Below, one piece after another: positions 25,454 to 32,316 of a stretch of 32,316 bases of DNA. The notes below the pieces were generated by a model. The model was not told the DNA's origin. It made no database searches and was given only the letters and a program-made list of their open reading frames with translations. The DNA is from Bacteroides sp. CAG:545. GTDB lineage: Bacteria > Bacteroidota > Bacteroidia > Bacteroidales > UBA932. Each line of letters begins with the position of its first letter. The first letter of the stretch is position 1. Location of the stretch: contig HF996030.1 of NCBI GenBank assembly GCA_000432515.1, positions 15,220-47,535 on the forward strand, in the 5' to 3' direction. The translations under genes and the position numbers were made by a program.

Positions 25454-26599
25454 TTACGAATTAAAGTAATATTTTCTGAGCCAATACTCGAAAAGAGGGT
25501 CCTGCACGGACGGTTCGTCCTTGTCATTGAACGAAAGCACCTCTTTCTTCATAAGAGCTTCCTTGAGTCTCTTGACATTGGCCGAAGAATTAAGTCTATA
25601 GTTTTCAATGACTTCCGTCGTACTGAACTTGACATTGCCGTCGAGCACCGCCTTCAGGAAACGCTCCTGGAATCCGGTAAGGTCGTCCATAATGGCCTTG
25701 AACCTCGGCAGATTGGCAGAGACCATACAGGAAAGCGCATCATTGAAAGTGATTTCACTTATATAGCCCTTGGACAATGCATCGCAGATGAAGAAAAAGC
25801 TGTTGATATACCAAATGTTGTTGCGGAACAACCCGCAGACCACCTGTATCAGGTCGCGCTCGATGACCTTGCCGCCCACAGAAAAGCCTTTCAGCACATG
25901 ATCCGCTATTTCAGCGTCGGAAATCATTGACAATGAATACTTTTCGACGCTCGTCCAGAAAAACTTCCGGCGCATGAAGATACTCTCCATCGCATTGGCC
26001 CTGGAGCCCAGGAAAATGAAGGAGCAGCGAGGAGTCCTGGCCTGGATGCGGGCAGAAATCGACGCGTCCAACACACTGAAGAATTTCTCACCCTCGTCCG
26101 AGTCAATGTTTTCGAACTCATTGAGGACAATGATGAACTGCACATTCTTTTCTTCGGCAATGCGGAAAGGCAGCTCAGCCACGGCGGAAATCTCAGCCGC
26201 ACCGACCGGGGCATTGTCAGAAAAGACTCTTCCCGTAACAGAAAACGACTGCGCGTCAAACTCCAGAGATGTGCCTGACAGATACTTGGAGGCATTGTCC
26301 TGATAGTCCTGCGGGATTGTGGAAACGGATGAAATCACGGCACCTGCAAACCGTCTTATGAACAGCTCGGCATCGTGGATATTCGTGAGGTCCAAGCTGC
26401 ACATCAGAAACTGCTTGCCGGAAGTCCTCATATTGAGCAGAGTCTGCTGGACCGCGGACATCTTGCCTGATTTCAGAGGACTCCAGATGGCGATGCTTTC
26501 GCCCTGGGTCAAGAGATTTGACAATGTAATGCAATCAGAACGACGCCCGATGAAATACTTACCGGTCACATAGTCAGCAAACTGGAATGGAGTATCCAT
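25454..26599 (-). CDS. AAA-like / archaeal-type NTPase with degenerate Walker motifs
   Basis: About 381 residues from the ATG at 26599 (the frame opens at a GTG at 26623). An N-terminal YVTGKYFIGRRSD block leads into a P-loop region, IWSPLKSGKMSAVQQ. There the first Gly is Ser and the Ser/Thr after GK is Met. The Walker B strand reads FIIVLNEFENI, with Asn in place of Asp. The C-terminus looks like a winged helix (FSTTEVIENYRLNSSANVKRLKEAL) ending DPLFEYWLRKYYF, as in archaeal ATPase-like (PF01637-type) proteins. Nucleotide binding may persist through the Lys, but hydrolysis is doubtful. The function is unknown. It precedes the sirtuin gene by five bases. The 5' gap contains an imperfect hairpin (26630-26657) and no clear promoter on this strand. 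Confidence 0.78.
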   Translation of the reverse strand: MDTPFQFADYVTGKYFIGRRSDCITLSNLLTQGESIAIWSPLKSGKMSAVQQTLLNMRTSGKQFLMCSLDLTNIHDAELFIRRFAGAVISSVSTIPQDYQDNASKYLSGTSLEFDAQSFSVTGRVFSDNAPVGAAEISAVAELPFRIAEEKNVQFIIVLNEFENIDSDEGEKFFSVLDASISARIQARTPRCSFIFLGSRANAMESIFMRRKFFWTSVEKYSLSMISDAEIADHVLKGFSVGGKVIERDLIQVVCGLFRNNIWYINSFFFICDALSKGYISEITFNDALSCMVSANLPRFKAIMDDLTGFQERFLKAVLDGNVKFSTTEVIENYRLNSSANVKRLKEALMKKEVLSFNDKDEPSVQDPLFEYWLRKYYFNS

Positions 26600-26720
26600 A
26601 CGTTTAAATTTTTCGAGTTGCACAAGCAGGATTGCCTGGCAGGATTACCAAGCAATCGTCGAAAAAGTGCCCAACGGGTTTTGCACTAACGACTTCCGGA
26701 AAACAAAATTAGTAAAAAAT

Positions 26721-26751
26721 TTTGCGGAATGGCAGAAATCCATTAAATTTG
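26721..26751 (+). promoter_or_regulatory. Consensus promoter of rplU-rpmA
   Basis: TTTG (26721-26724), a 19-base spacer, TAAATTTG (26744-26751). Full match to the Bacteroidota primary-sigma consensus. Transcription would begin near 26758, leaving an ~85-base leader before rplU. Confidence 0.85.
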
Positions 26752-26783
26752 CAGTCCAAAATAAAATCAGATGACTGACAAGC

Positions 26784-26840
26784 CTTATAAGTTCCGTGCA
26801 GAAACGGACGCTTGCAGCCGAAACTTAATAAGTTTTTATA
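26784..26840 (+). promoter_or_regulatory. Structured rplU leader, possible attenuator
   Basis: CTTATAAGTTCCG (26784-26796) pairs with CGAAACTTAATAAG (26819-26832) with one bulge and one mismatch. The 3' arm is followed at once by five T (26833-26837) and then the rplU ATG at 26843. A stem directly followed by a T-run looks like an intrinsic terminator inside the leader. Many ribosomal protein operons are autoregulated through such leaders, but this one is not a family I recognise. Confidence 0.45.
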
Positions 26841-26842
26841 TA

Positions 26843-27154
26843 ATGTACGCAATCGTTGAAATTGCAGGCCAGCAGTTCAAAGTAGAAGCTGGTGCAGAGA
26901 TTTTCGTAAACCGCCTCGCATCGAAGAAGGATGAGACGGTAGAGTTCGACAAGGTTCTTCTCCTCGATAACGAAGGAGCTGTAAAGGTCGGAGTTCCTTA
27001 CGTAGAGGGTGCAGTTGTAAAGGCAACAGTTCTCGCAGATGACGTAAAGGCAAAGAAGGTTATCGTTTTCAAGAAGATCCGTCGTAAAGGATACCAGAAA
27101 TCAAACGGTCACCGTCAGAAACTTACAAAGATCCGCATCGACTCTATCGCTTAA
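26843..27154 (+). CDS. rplU: Large ribosomal subunit protein bL21
   Basis: A 103-residue 50S protein binding 23S rRNA. It begins MYAIVEIAGQQFKVEAG and ends KSNGHRQKLTKIRIDSIA, both family hallmarks. The frame is open from 26771, but the extra 24 residues are not part of the family. The consensus promoter would put the transcript start close to that earlier ATG, so I chose 26843. It lies 38 bases before rpmA, the universal L21-L27 pair. Confidence 0.96.
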   Translation: MYAIVEIAGQQFKVEAGAEIFVNRLASKKDETVEFDKVLLLDNEGAVKVGVPYVEGAVVKATVLADDVKAKKVIVFKKIRRKGYQKSNGHRQKLTKIRIDSIA

Positions 27155-27175
27155 TTTTTTACAGATCGCTAAATT

Positions 27176-27183
27176 AAAGGAGA
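27176..27183 (+). promoter_or_regulatory. Shine-Dalgarno-like site of rpmA
   Basis: AAAGGAGA ends nine bases before the ATG at 27193. One of the few recognisable ribosome-binding sites in the window, the other clear one being that of rpsU. Confidence 0.6.
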
Positions 27184-27192
27184 ATTTGAATT

Positions 27193-27453
27193 ATGGCACA
27201 TAAAAAAGGTCAAAGTAGTTCTAAGAACGGTCGTGAGTCACAGAGCAAACGTCTCGGATTCAAGAAATTCGGTGGTGAGGTAGTAAAGGCCGGTAACATC
27301 ATCCTTCGCCAGAGAGGCACAGTCCACAACCCGGACAAGAACGTAGGTATGGGTAAAGACCACACTCTTTACGCCCTCGTTGACGGAACAGTTCTCATTA
27401 CAAGAAAGAAAGAGAACAAGTCATACGTGTCGGTTGTCCCTTTTGAGAACTAA
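27193..27453 (+). CDS. rpmA: Large ribosomal subunit protein bL27
   Basis: An 86-residue 50S protein near the peptidyl-transferase centre. It begins MAHKKGQSSSKNGRESQSKRLG with no N-terminal pro-segment of the Firmicutes kind, so no protease processing is expected. RQRGTVHNPDKNVGMGKDHTLYAL is the family core. Cotranscribed with rplU and followed by a strong terminator. Confidence 0.97.
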   Translation: MAHKKGQSSSKNGRESQSKRLGFKKFGGEVVKAGNIILRQRGTVHNPDKNVGMGKDHTLYALVDGTVLITRKKENKSYVSVVPFEN

Positions 27454-27477
27454 ACTCGAAGGGTCTTGAAAGACATT

Positions 27478-27520
27478 GGAGGATTGCACTTCGAGTTTCG
27501 GTGTGCGGTCCTCCTTTTTT
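27478..27520 (+). terminator. Intrinsic terminator after rpmA
   Basis: GGAGGATTGCAC (27478-27489) pairs with GTGCGGTCCTCC (27503-27514), twelve pairs with two U-G, and then six T (27515-27520). It ends the rplU-rpmA transcript, so serS needs read-through or a promoter in the 42 bases after it, where I see no consensus. Confidence 0.9.
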
Positions 27521-27562
27521 CATTGGAAATCATATAGCAGACAAAATTAAATCATAAATATC

Positions 27563-28834
27563 ATGTTGACACTTAAGATGCTTCGTGACGATCCGGATTT
27601 CGTAGTCAGGAAGCTTGCAGTCAAAAACTTCGACGCAAAAGCAATCGTCGATAAGGTTCTCGAACTTGACACACAGAGAAGAGCTCTCCAGACTGAGAGC
27701 GACGGTCTTCTTTCTCAGCAGAAGCAGAAGGCAGGTCTCATCGGAGGACTTATGAAAGAAGGCAAAAAGGCAGAGGCAGAAGAAGCCAAGAAAGAGGTTG
27801 CCGAACTCAAGGCACGTTCTACAGAGCTTCTTGCAAAGGCTGACGCTACAGAGAAAGAACTTGAGTCACAGCTTGTTCTCCTCCCTAATATTCCATGCGA
27901 CCTGGTAGTCCCTGGAAAAGGAGCCGAGGACAATCAGGTGGTCAAGATGGGCGGCCCTGAAATCAAGCTGCCGGAGAATGCGCTTCCGCACTGGGAACTC
28001 GCCAAGAAATTCGACATCATCGACTTCGACCTCGGCGTAAAACTTACCGGCGCGGGCTTCCCTGTATATAAAGGCAAGGGTGCGAAACTCCAGAGGGCAT
28101 TGATCAGCTTCTTCCTCGACAACAATACTGCCGCAGGCTACAAGGAGATCGAACCTCCTATCATGGTCAATGCGGCTTCAGGTTTCGGTACAGGCCAGCT
28201 CCCTGACAAGGAGGCCCAGATGTACTACGTAGGTCTCGATGACTTCTATCTGGTTCCTACAGCTGAAGTGCCTGTAACCAACATTTACAGGGATGTCATC
28301 CTGAACAATGACCAGTTCCCGCAGAAGCTGACAGCCTACACTCCTTGCTTCCGTCGTGAGGCAGGCTCTTACGGAAAAGACGTGAGGGGCCTGAACAGAC
28401 TTCACCAGTTCGATAAGGTGGAAATCGTCAGAATCGAGAAGCCGGAAGACTCTTATGCAGCTCTGGATGAGATGATTGCACACGTGGAGAGCCTCGTGAA
28501 CAAACTTGGTCTCAAGTACAGGATTCTCCGTCTTTGCGGTGGGGACCTGAGCTTCACATCTGCCATCACATACGACTTCGAGCTGTGGTCAGCAGCCCAG
28601 GGAAGATGGCTGGAGATTTCTTCAGTTTCCAACTTCGAGACATACCAGGCTAACCGTCTGCACCTCAGATACAAGGACGAGAACGGCAAGATGCAGCTCT
28701 GCCACACATTGAACGGAAGTTCACTTGCTCTTCCACGTGTCGTTGCGGCAATGCTTGAGGACAACCAGCAAGAGGACAGAATCGTCATCCCTGAAGTTCT
28801 CCGCCCATATACCGGGTTCGACTACATTGACTAA
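27563..28834 (+). CDS. serS: Seryl-tRNA synthetase
   Basis: Charges tRNA-Ser (and the tRNA for selenocysteine where present) with serine; class II synthetase, 423 residues, the standard length. The N-terminal coiled-coil arm is about residues 25-110 (Lys/Glu/Ala-rich). The catalytic domain has TAEVPVTNIYRD, motif 2 FRREAGSYGKDVRGLNRLHQF and motif 3 GSSLALPRVVAAMLEDNQ. The only start with the family N-terminus (MLTLKMLRDDPDFV) is used. It is followed five bases later by ruvC. Confidence 0.97.
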   Translation: MLTLKMLRDDPDFVVRKLAVKNFDAKAIVDKVLELDTQRRALQTESDGLLSQQKQKAGLIGGLMKEGKKAEAEEAKKEVAELKARSTELLAKADATEKELESQLVLLPNIPCDLVVPGKGAEDNQVVKMGGPEIKLPENALPHWELAKKFDIIDFDLGVKLTGAGFPVYKGKGAKLQRALISFFLDNNTAAGYKEIEPPIMVNAASGFGTGQLPDKEAQMYYVGLDDFYLVPTAEVPVTNIYRDVILNNDQFPQKLTAYTPCFRREAGSYGKDVRGLNRLHQFDKVEIVRIEKPEDSYAALDEMIAHVESLVNKLGLKYRILRLCGGDLSFTSAITYDFELWSAAQGRWLEISSVSNFETYQANRLHLRYKDENGKMQLCHTLNGSSLALPRVVAAMLEDNQQEDRIVIPEVLRPYTGFDYID

Positions 28835-28839
28835 GACAA

Positions 28840-29385
28840 GTGAAGACGATATTAGGAATAGACCCCGGAACCAACATTCTTGGCTTCGGGGTCATTCGTA
28901 CAGAAGGCAGCAAGGCCGAGTACGTGGAGATGGGGGTCATTGACCTGAGAAAGGAAAAAGACCCTTACCGGAAGCTCGTGCGCATTTTCAATGAAATAGG
29001 TGAAGTCTGCGACAGGCACTCTCCGGATGAGATGGCCCTGGAGTCGCCTTTCTACGGAAAGAACGCGCAGGTGATTCTGAAGCTCGGCAGGGCGCAGGGC
29101 GCGGCGATGCTGGCCGCATCCACCAGGAACATCCCAGTTACCGAATATGCTCCGAGAAAGGCCAAGGAGGCAGTTACGGGCAACGGAGCCGCTTCCAAGG
29201 AGCAGGTAAACAACATACTTCAGAGGACTCTCGGAATCGACATTGAGGAAAAACATCTCGATGCGACTGACGCGCTGGCTATCGCGATGTGCCATCATTA
29301 TCAGCTGCTTTCACCGTTGGCAGGAATAAAATCTTCCACTTCCTGGGAAAAATTCATTGCCCAGAATCCCGACAGGGTAAAATAA
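28840..29385 (+). CDS. ruvC: Crossover junction endodeoxyribonuclease RuvC
   Basis: Resolves Holliday junctions together with RuvAB. The 181-residue protein begins with GTG: MKTILGIDPGT. Catalytic acidic residues are Asp8 (GIDPGT), Glu68 (ALESPFYGKN), and Asp141 and Asp144 in HLDATDALAIAMCH. KLGRAQGAAM is the family helix. No ATG fits the start, and five bases separate it from serS, which suggests cotranscription. The 114-base gap after it contains only a weak promoter candidate for the next gene. Confidence 0.95.
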   Translation: MKTILGIDPGTNILGFGVIRTEGSKAEYVEMGVIDLRKEKDPYRKLVRIFNEIGEVCDRHSPDEMALESPFYGKNAQVILKLGRAQGAAMLAASTRNIPVTEYAPRKAKEAVTGNGAASKEQVNNILQRTLGIDIEEKHLDATDALAIAMCHHYQLLSPLAGIKSSTSWEKFIAQNPDRVK

Positions 29386-29454
29386 CGGCATTTTATTCCA
29401 TATTTTTTCGCCGGGCTCTTAAACTTATGCGGCTCCGGTGCGTCTAAATTGTCG

Positions 29455-29484
29455 TTTGGGTCTGATTGGTGCCCATCTATTTTG
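29455..29484 (+). promoter_or_regulatory. Weak promoter candidate for the outer-membrane protein gene
   Basis: TTTG (29455-29458), 19 bases, TATTTTG (29478-29484). The -7 element is one base short of TAnnTTTG, and the predicted start is only about 10 bases before the ATG, so this is tentative. Confidence 0.3.
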
Positions 29485-29499
29485 TAAAATGAACGAACA

Positions 29500-32316
29500 A
29501 TGAAGAGAATCATTGCTATGGTGTGCGGGCTGGTTTCAATGCTCGTGCTTTCTTTTGGAGCGTCTGCGCAGACACGGACTGTGACAGTTGTGCTGCAGGA
29601 CTCAGGAAACGGTGAGCCTGTGGGTTATGCCACGGTATCTCTCACCAAACCGGGAGCAACTTCTGCGAGCAAATACGCTCTCACGGACGACAAGGGCAAG
29701 GCGACACTTGAGAAGGTGCCGGCCGGGGCTTACACATTCAAAGCCGAATTACTTGGATATAAGACATTTACCAGGGATATCACGGTGAAGGACGCTGTAA
29801 ACTTGGGTATTGTGAAACTCGATCCGGACAAGCAGGTGCTGGATGCGGCGAGCGTATCTGCAACCGGCAATCCTATCGTGATAAAGAAGGACACCATAGA
29901 GTACAACGCCACTTCGTTCAAGACCACGGACAATGACATGCTTGAGGACCTGCTGAAGAAACTTCCTGGAGTGGAAGTGGGCACAGACGGTTCCGTGACA
30001 GCCAACGGACAGACTATCAGCAAGATAACAATCGACGGCAAGACATTTTTCCTGGATGACCCGCAGTTGGCTTCCAAGAACATCCCGGCGAAGATCGTGG
30101 ACAAGGTCAAGGTGGTCCAGAAGAAATCCGACCAGGCTCAGTTTACCGGTATAGATGACGGACAGGAAGAGACCGTCATCGACCTGACTGTGCAGAAAGG
30201 CATGATGAACGGGCTTTTCGGCAATGTGATGGCCGGAGGCGGACACGACTGGCCAGAAAACACCGCTAACGGAAACGGCGACTGGAGATACCAAGGTGCC
30301 GCATTCATAGGAAGATTCACGGACAAGAGCCAGCTCAGCATCATCCTGAACGGCAACAATACGAACAACCGCGGATTCAATGACCTTGCAGGATCAATGA
30401 TGAGAGGTATGCGTAGCGGCGGTATGGGCCGTGGCCAGGGCGGCTGGGGCAAGAACAATGGTATCACCACCTCGTGGATGGGTGGCGTAAACGGTTCCTG
30501 GGACCTCTTCGGCGACAAGATGGACCTCGGTGCCAACTACCTTTTCAACGGGACAAAGACCGACGTCAAGGAGAAGAGTAATAAAACCACTTTTCTGGAT
30601 GATGGTTCAAGTCTCATTTACAACAATGACGGTTATAGTCTGAACAACACCTATGGGCACCGTTTCGGTATGCGCCTGGAGCACAAGTTCTCGGACAATA
30701 CGTCTATCCTTTTCCAGCCTCAGTTCAACTTCGGAAAGGGTGACTTCACCGAGTTCTCGAAATTCTCCACAGACAGCAGAAGTAGTGCCGATGCGGCTGC
30801 AGTGAACAAGAATGAAGGTTTCAACAACAATACGGGCGACAACAACAACTGGACTGCGAACGGATTCTTCCTGTTCAGACAGAAATTGGGAATCCCGGGG
30901 AGGACATTGTCTTTCAACATTGACTATAACTTCAGCAACAACGACTTGCGGGGTCTGAACCAGTCATTGACAAAATCCTTCGGAACCGCAGGTGACGGCT
31001 CTGATGATGTCAATGAAATAGTCAATCAGCGCTACGACCAGAATTCCAAGTCGTCTTCGATAAGCGGCAGGCTTGTCTATACGGAGCCGCTGGGTGCCGG
31101 GTTCTATCTTGAGGCGAATTACCAGTATAGATGGAGCCAGAACAAGTCCACGAAGGACACTTACGATTCTGCTGATACGGGTGCGGAATTCAGTATCGCA
31201 AACCACCCGTACTTCAGCACGGGAACAGGAAAGGACAGCAGCGGAAAGGACATCATCGTGAGCGAGACCAGGAACGCCCAGTATTCCAATGATGTGCTGA
31301 ACCAGTACCAGACTCACCGTGCAGGTTTCAACTTCATGTACCAGAAGGACAAATTCAGGGCCCAGGTCGGAGCTTCTGTAATTCCTACGATTACGCACAA
31401 TGAGACTAACGGCAAGAGTTATGACAATACTGTCGTGAACTGGTCCCCATCCGCCATGCTCTGGTACGATGTGAATGACAACACGAACATACGCGGTTTC
31501 TATTTCGGACGTTCTTCTCAGCCGACTACGACACAGCTCATGCCTGTTCCGGACAATACCAATCCGCTGAACGTTTCGCTTGGTAACCCTTACCTGAAAC
31601 CGTATTTCTCTCACGACATACGCACCAGAATCGGATATTCGAACAAGAAGAAATTCTTCTCTGTCTATGGCCATATTGCTGGTGGCTTCGTGCAGTCACC
31701 GATTGTATATGCGAGCTGGTACAATACCAACGGCGTTGCGTATTCAATCCCTGTCAACGGGCCGACTTCCGGCAACGCCAGCGCAAGGGCTTTTATCAAT
31801 GCTCCTATCGGAAAATCCAATTTCAGCATTTCTTCTGTAACCAGAGGAAGCTGGTCTGAATCGTCTTCTTATGTAGGAAAGACTTCGCTTGACATGAGCG
31901 CTTACGGAACCGGCGGTGATTTCGATTATGAGAAATTCCACACGGATTTCCCGAACTTGGACGAGAGCGACCTCTTCTTGAAGAACACAATTCAGACAAT
32001 GAGTATTATGCAGAGGCTCAAGCTCACTTACCGAAATGATTTTGTGGAACTTACTGCATCTGGTCGCTCAAATATCGCCAAGTCTTGGTACACGATATCA
32101 TCGATAAAGATGAATGTCACAAGGAACAACCAGTTCGCAGCATCTATGAACTGGACGATTCCGGGCGGCGTAGGTCTGGTATCCGAGTTCAACTACAACT
32201 GGTATCGAGGCTATGCGAGTGCGCAGGATGATGAGTACATTCTCAATGCAGAGCTCACGAAACTGCTTTTCAAGAACAGATTCACGCTTTCGCTCAAGGC
32301 CTACGACCTGCTGAAC
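29500..32316 (+). CDS. TonB-dependent-receptor-like outer-membrane beta-barrel protein (3' end outside window)
   Basis: The frame is open from the ATG at 29500 to the window edge (939 codons) with no stop. A signal peptide (MKRIIAMVCGLVSMLVLSFG, cleaved near ASAQ) leads to a carboxypeptidase-regulatory-like beta-sandwich (about 27-110, PVGYATVSLTK, LEKVPAGAYTFKAELLGYKTF). Next is a plug-like segment (about 125-230, KKDTIEYNATSFKTTDNDMLED, LLKKLPGVEV, ITIDGKTFF), then a long beta-barrel rich in aromatic and Asn residues. This order fits the OMP_b-brl_3 type of Bacteroidota barrel proteins, usually ~950-1000 residues, so little is missing. There is a Gly/Met/Arg-rich loop at about 300-330. No SusD partner is visible yet, so the substrate is unknown. 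Confidence 0.85.
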   Translation, partial: MKRIIAMVCGLVSMLVLSFGASAQTRTVTVVLQDSGNGEPVGYATVSLTKPGATSASKYALTDDKGKATLEKVPAGAYTFKAELLGYKTFTRDITVKDAVNLGIVKLDPDKQVLDAASVSATGNPIVIKKDTIEYNATSFKTTDNDMLEDLLKKLPGVEVGTDGSVTANGQTISKITIDGKTFFLDDPQLASKNIPAKIVDKVKVVQKKSDQAQFTGIDDGQEETVIDLTVQKGMMNGLFGNVMAGGGHDWPENTANGNGDWRYQGAAFIGRFTDKSQLSIILNGNNTNNRGFNDLAGSMMRGMRSGGMGRGQGGWGKNNGITTSWMGGVNGSWDLFGDKMDLGANYLFNGTKTDVKEKSNKTTFLDDGSSLIYNNDGYSLNNTYGHRFGMRLEHKFSDNTSILFQPQFNFGKGDFTEFSKFSTDSRSSADAAAVNKNEGFNNNTGDNNNWTANGFFLFRQKLGIPGRTLSFNIDYNFSNNDLRGLNQSLTKSFGTAGDGSDDVNEIVNQRYDQNSKSSSISGRLVYTEPLGAGFYLEANYQYRWSQNKSTKDTYDSADTGAEFSIANHPYFSTGTGKDSSGKDIIVSETRNAQYSNDVLNQYQTHRAGFNFMYQKDKFRAQVGASVIPTITHNETNGKSYDNTVVNWSPSAMLWYDVNDNTNIRGFYFGRSSQPTTTQLMPVPDNTNPLNVSLGNPYLKPYFSHDIRTRIGYSNKKKFFSVYGHIAGGFVQSPIVYASWYNTNGVAYSIPVNGPTSGNASARAFINAPIGKSNFSISSVTRGSWSESSSYVGKTSLDMSAYGTGGDFDYEKFHTDFPNLDESDLFLKNTIQTMSIMQRLKLTYRNDFVELTASGRSNIAKSWYTISSIKMNVTRNNQFAASMNWTIPGGVGLVSEFNYNWYRGYASAQDDEYILNAELTKLLFKNRFTLSLKAYDLLN

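Noticed and set aside
24741..26599. Sirtuin plus ATPase as an anti-phage defence pair
   Set aside because: The sirtuin is a compact CobB-like deacylase with its full catalytic set, not the large Sir2 proteins of known defence systems, and the partner is not a HerA-type helicase.
29749..31674. Minus-strand open frames opposite the outer-membrane protein gene
   Set aside because: They are shadows of a continuous 939-codon plus-strand frame with a signal peptide and recognisable domains.

Overview
The window comes from a bacterium of the phylum Bacteroidota, most likely the order Bacteroidales. The evidence is a SusC/SusD pair with a STN-type SusC, FecR and an ECF sigma factor, several short-signal lipoproteins, and promoters of the Bacteroidota type (TTTG-N19/20-TAnnTTTG) ahead of a tRNA, a sigma gene and rplU. 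Shine-Dalgarno sites are mostly absent, but rpsU has a very strong one. The genus cannot be named from sequence reading alone.

Layout. (1) 2-3687, plus strand: 3' part of hutH, hutI (histidine degradation, overlapping by 4 bases), then a monofunctional aspartate kinase. (2) 3762-4568: promoter, folded leader, tRNA-Leu(UAG) with its terminator, two tandem 137-bp repeat units, and a copy of a ~150-bp dispersed repeat. (3) 4569-17475, minus strand: an accessory locus. In transcription order it holds an ECF sigma factor, FecR anti-sigma factor, STN-containing SusC, SusD, a large GLUG-repeat lipoprotein and a phosphodiester-glycosidase lipoprotein, then a truncated GLUG paralogue and a decayed AAA-ATPase/PD-(D/E)XK gene. 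A second copy of the ~150-bp repeat, in the same orientation, lies just beyond the sigma gene (17595-17744), so the accessory block is bracketed by direct repeats next to a tRNA gene. (4) 17829-19550, plus: a secreted lipoprotein nuclease with a Pro-Glu linker. (5) 19559-26599, minus: prmA, a large AsmA-family gene broken by a 43-bp tandem duplication, rpsU, a sirtuin and a degenerate AAA-like NTPase. (6) 26744-29385, plus: rplU, rpmA, serS, ruvC. (7) 29500 to the window edge, plus: the start of a TonB-dependent-receptor-like outer-membrane beta-barrel protein, which has no stop codon inside the window.

How it may work together. The central locus looks like a self-regulated uptake system: ligand binding at SusCD would be signalled through the SusC STN domain to FecR and the sigma factor, all apparently on one transcript. 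The only recognisable enzyme is a phosphodiester glycosidase (NAGPA-like) rather than the usual glycoside hydrolases, so a phosphodiester-linked glycan is a reasonable substrate guess. The large GLUG-repeat lipoprotein could be the surface-exposed binding protein. This locus, its bracketing repeats and the degraded paralogues beside it are the most interesting part of the window.
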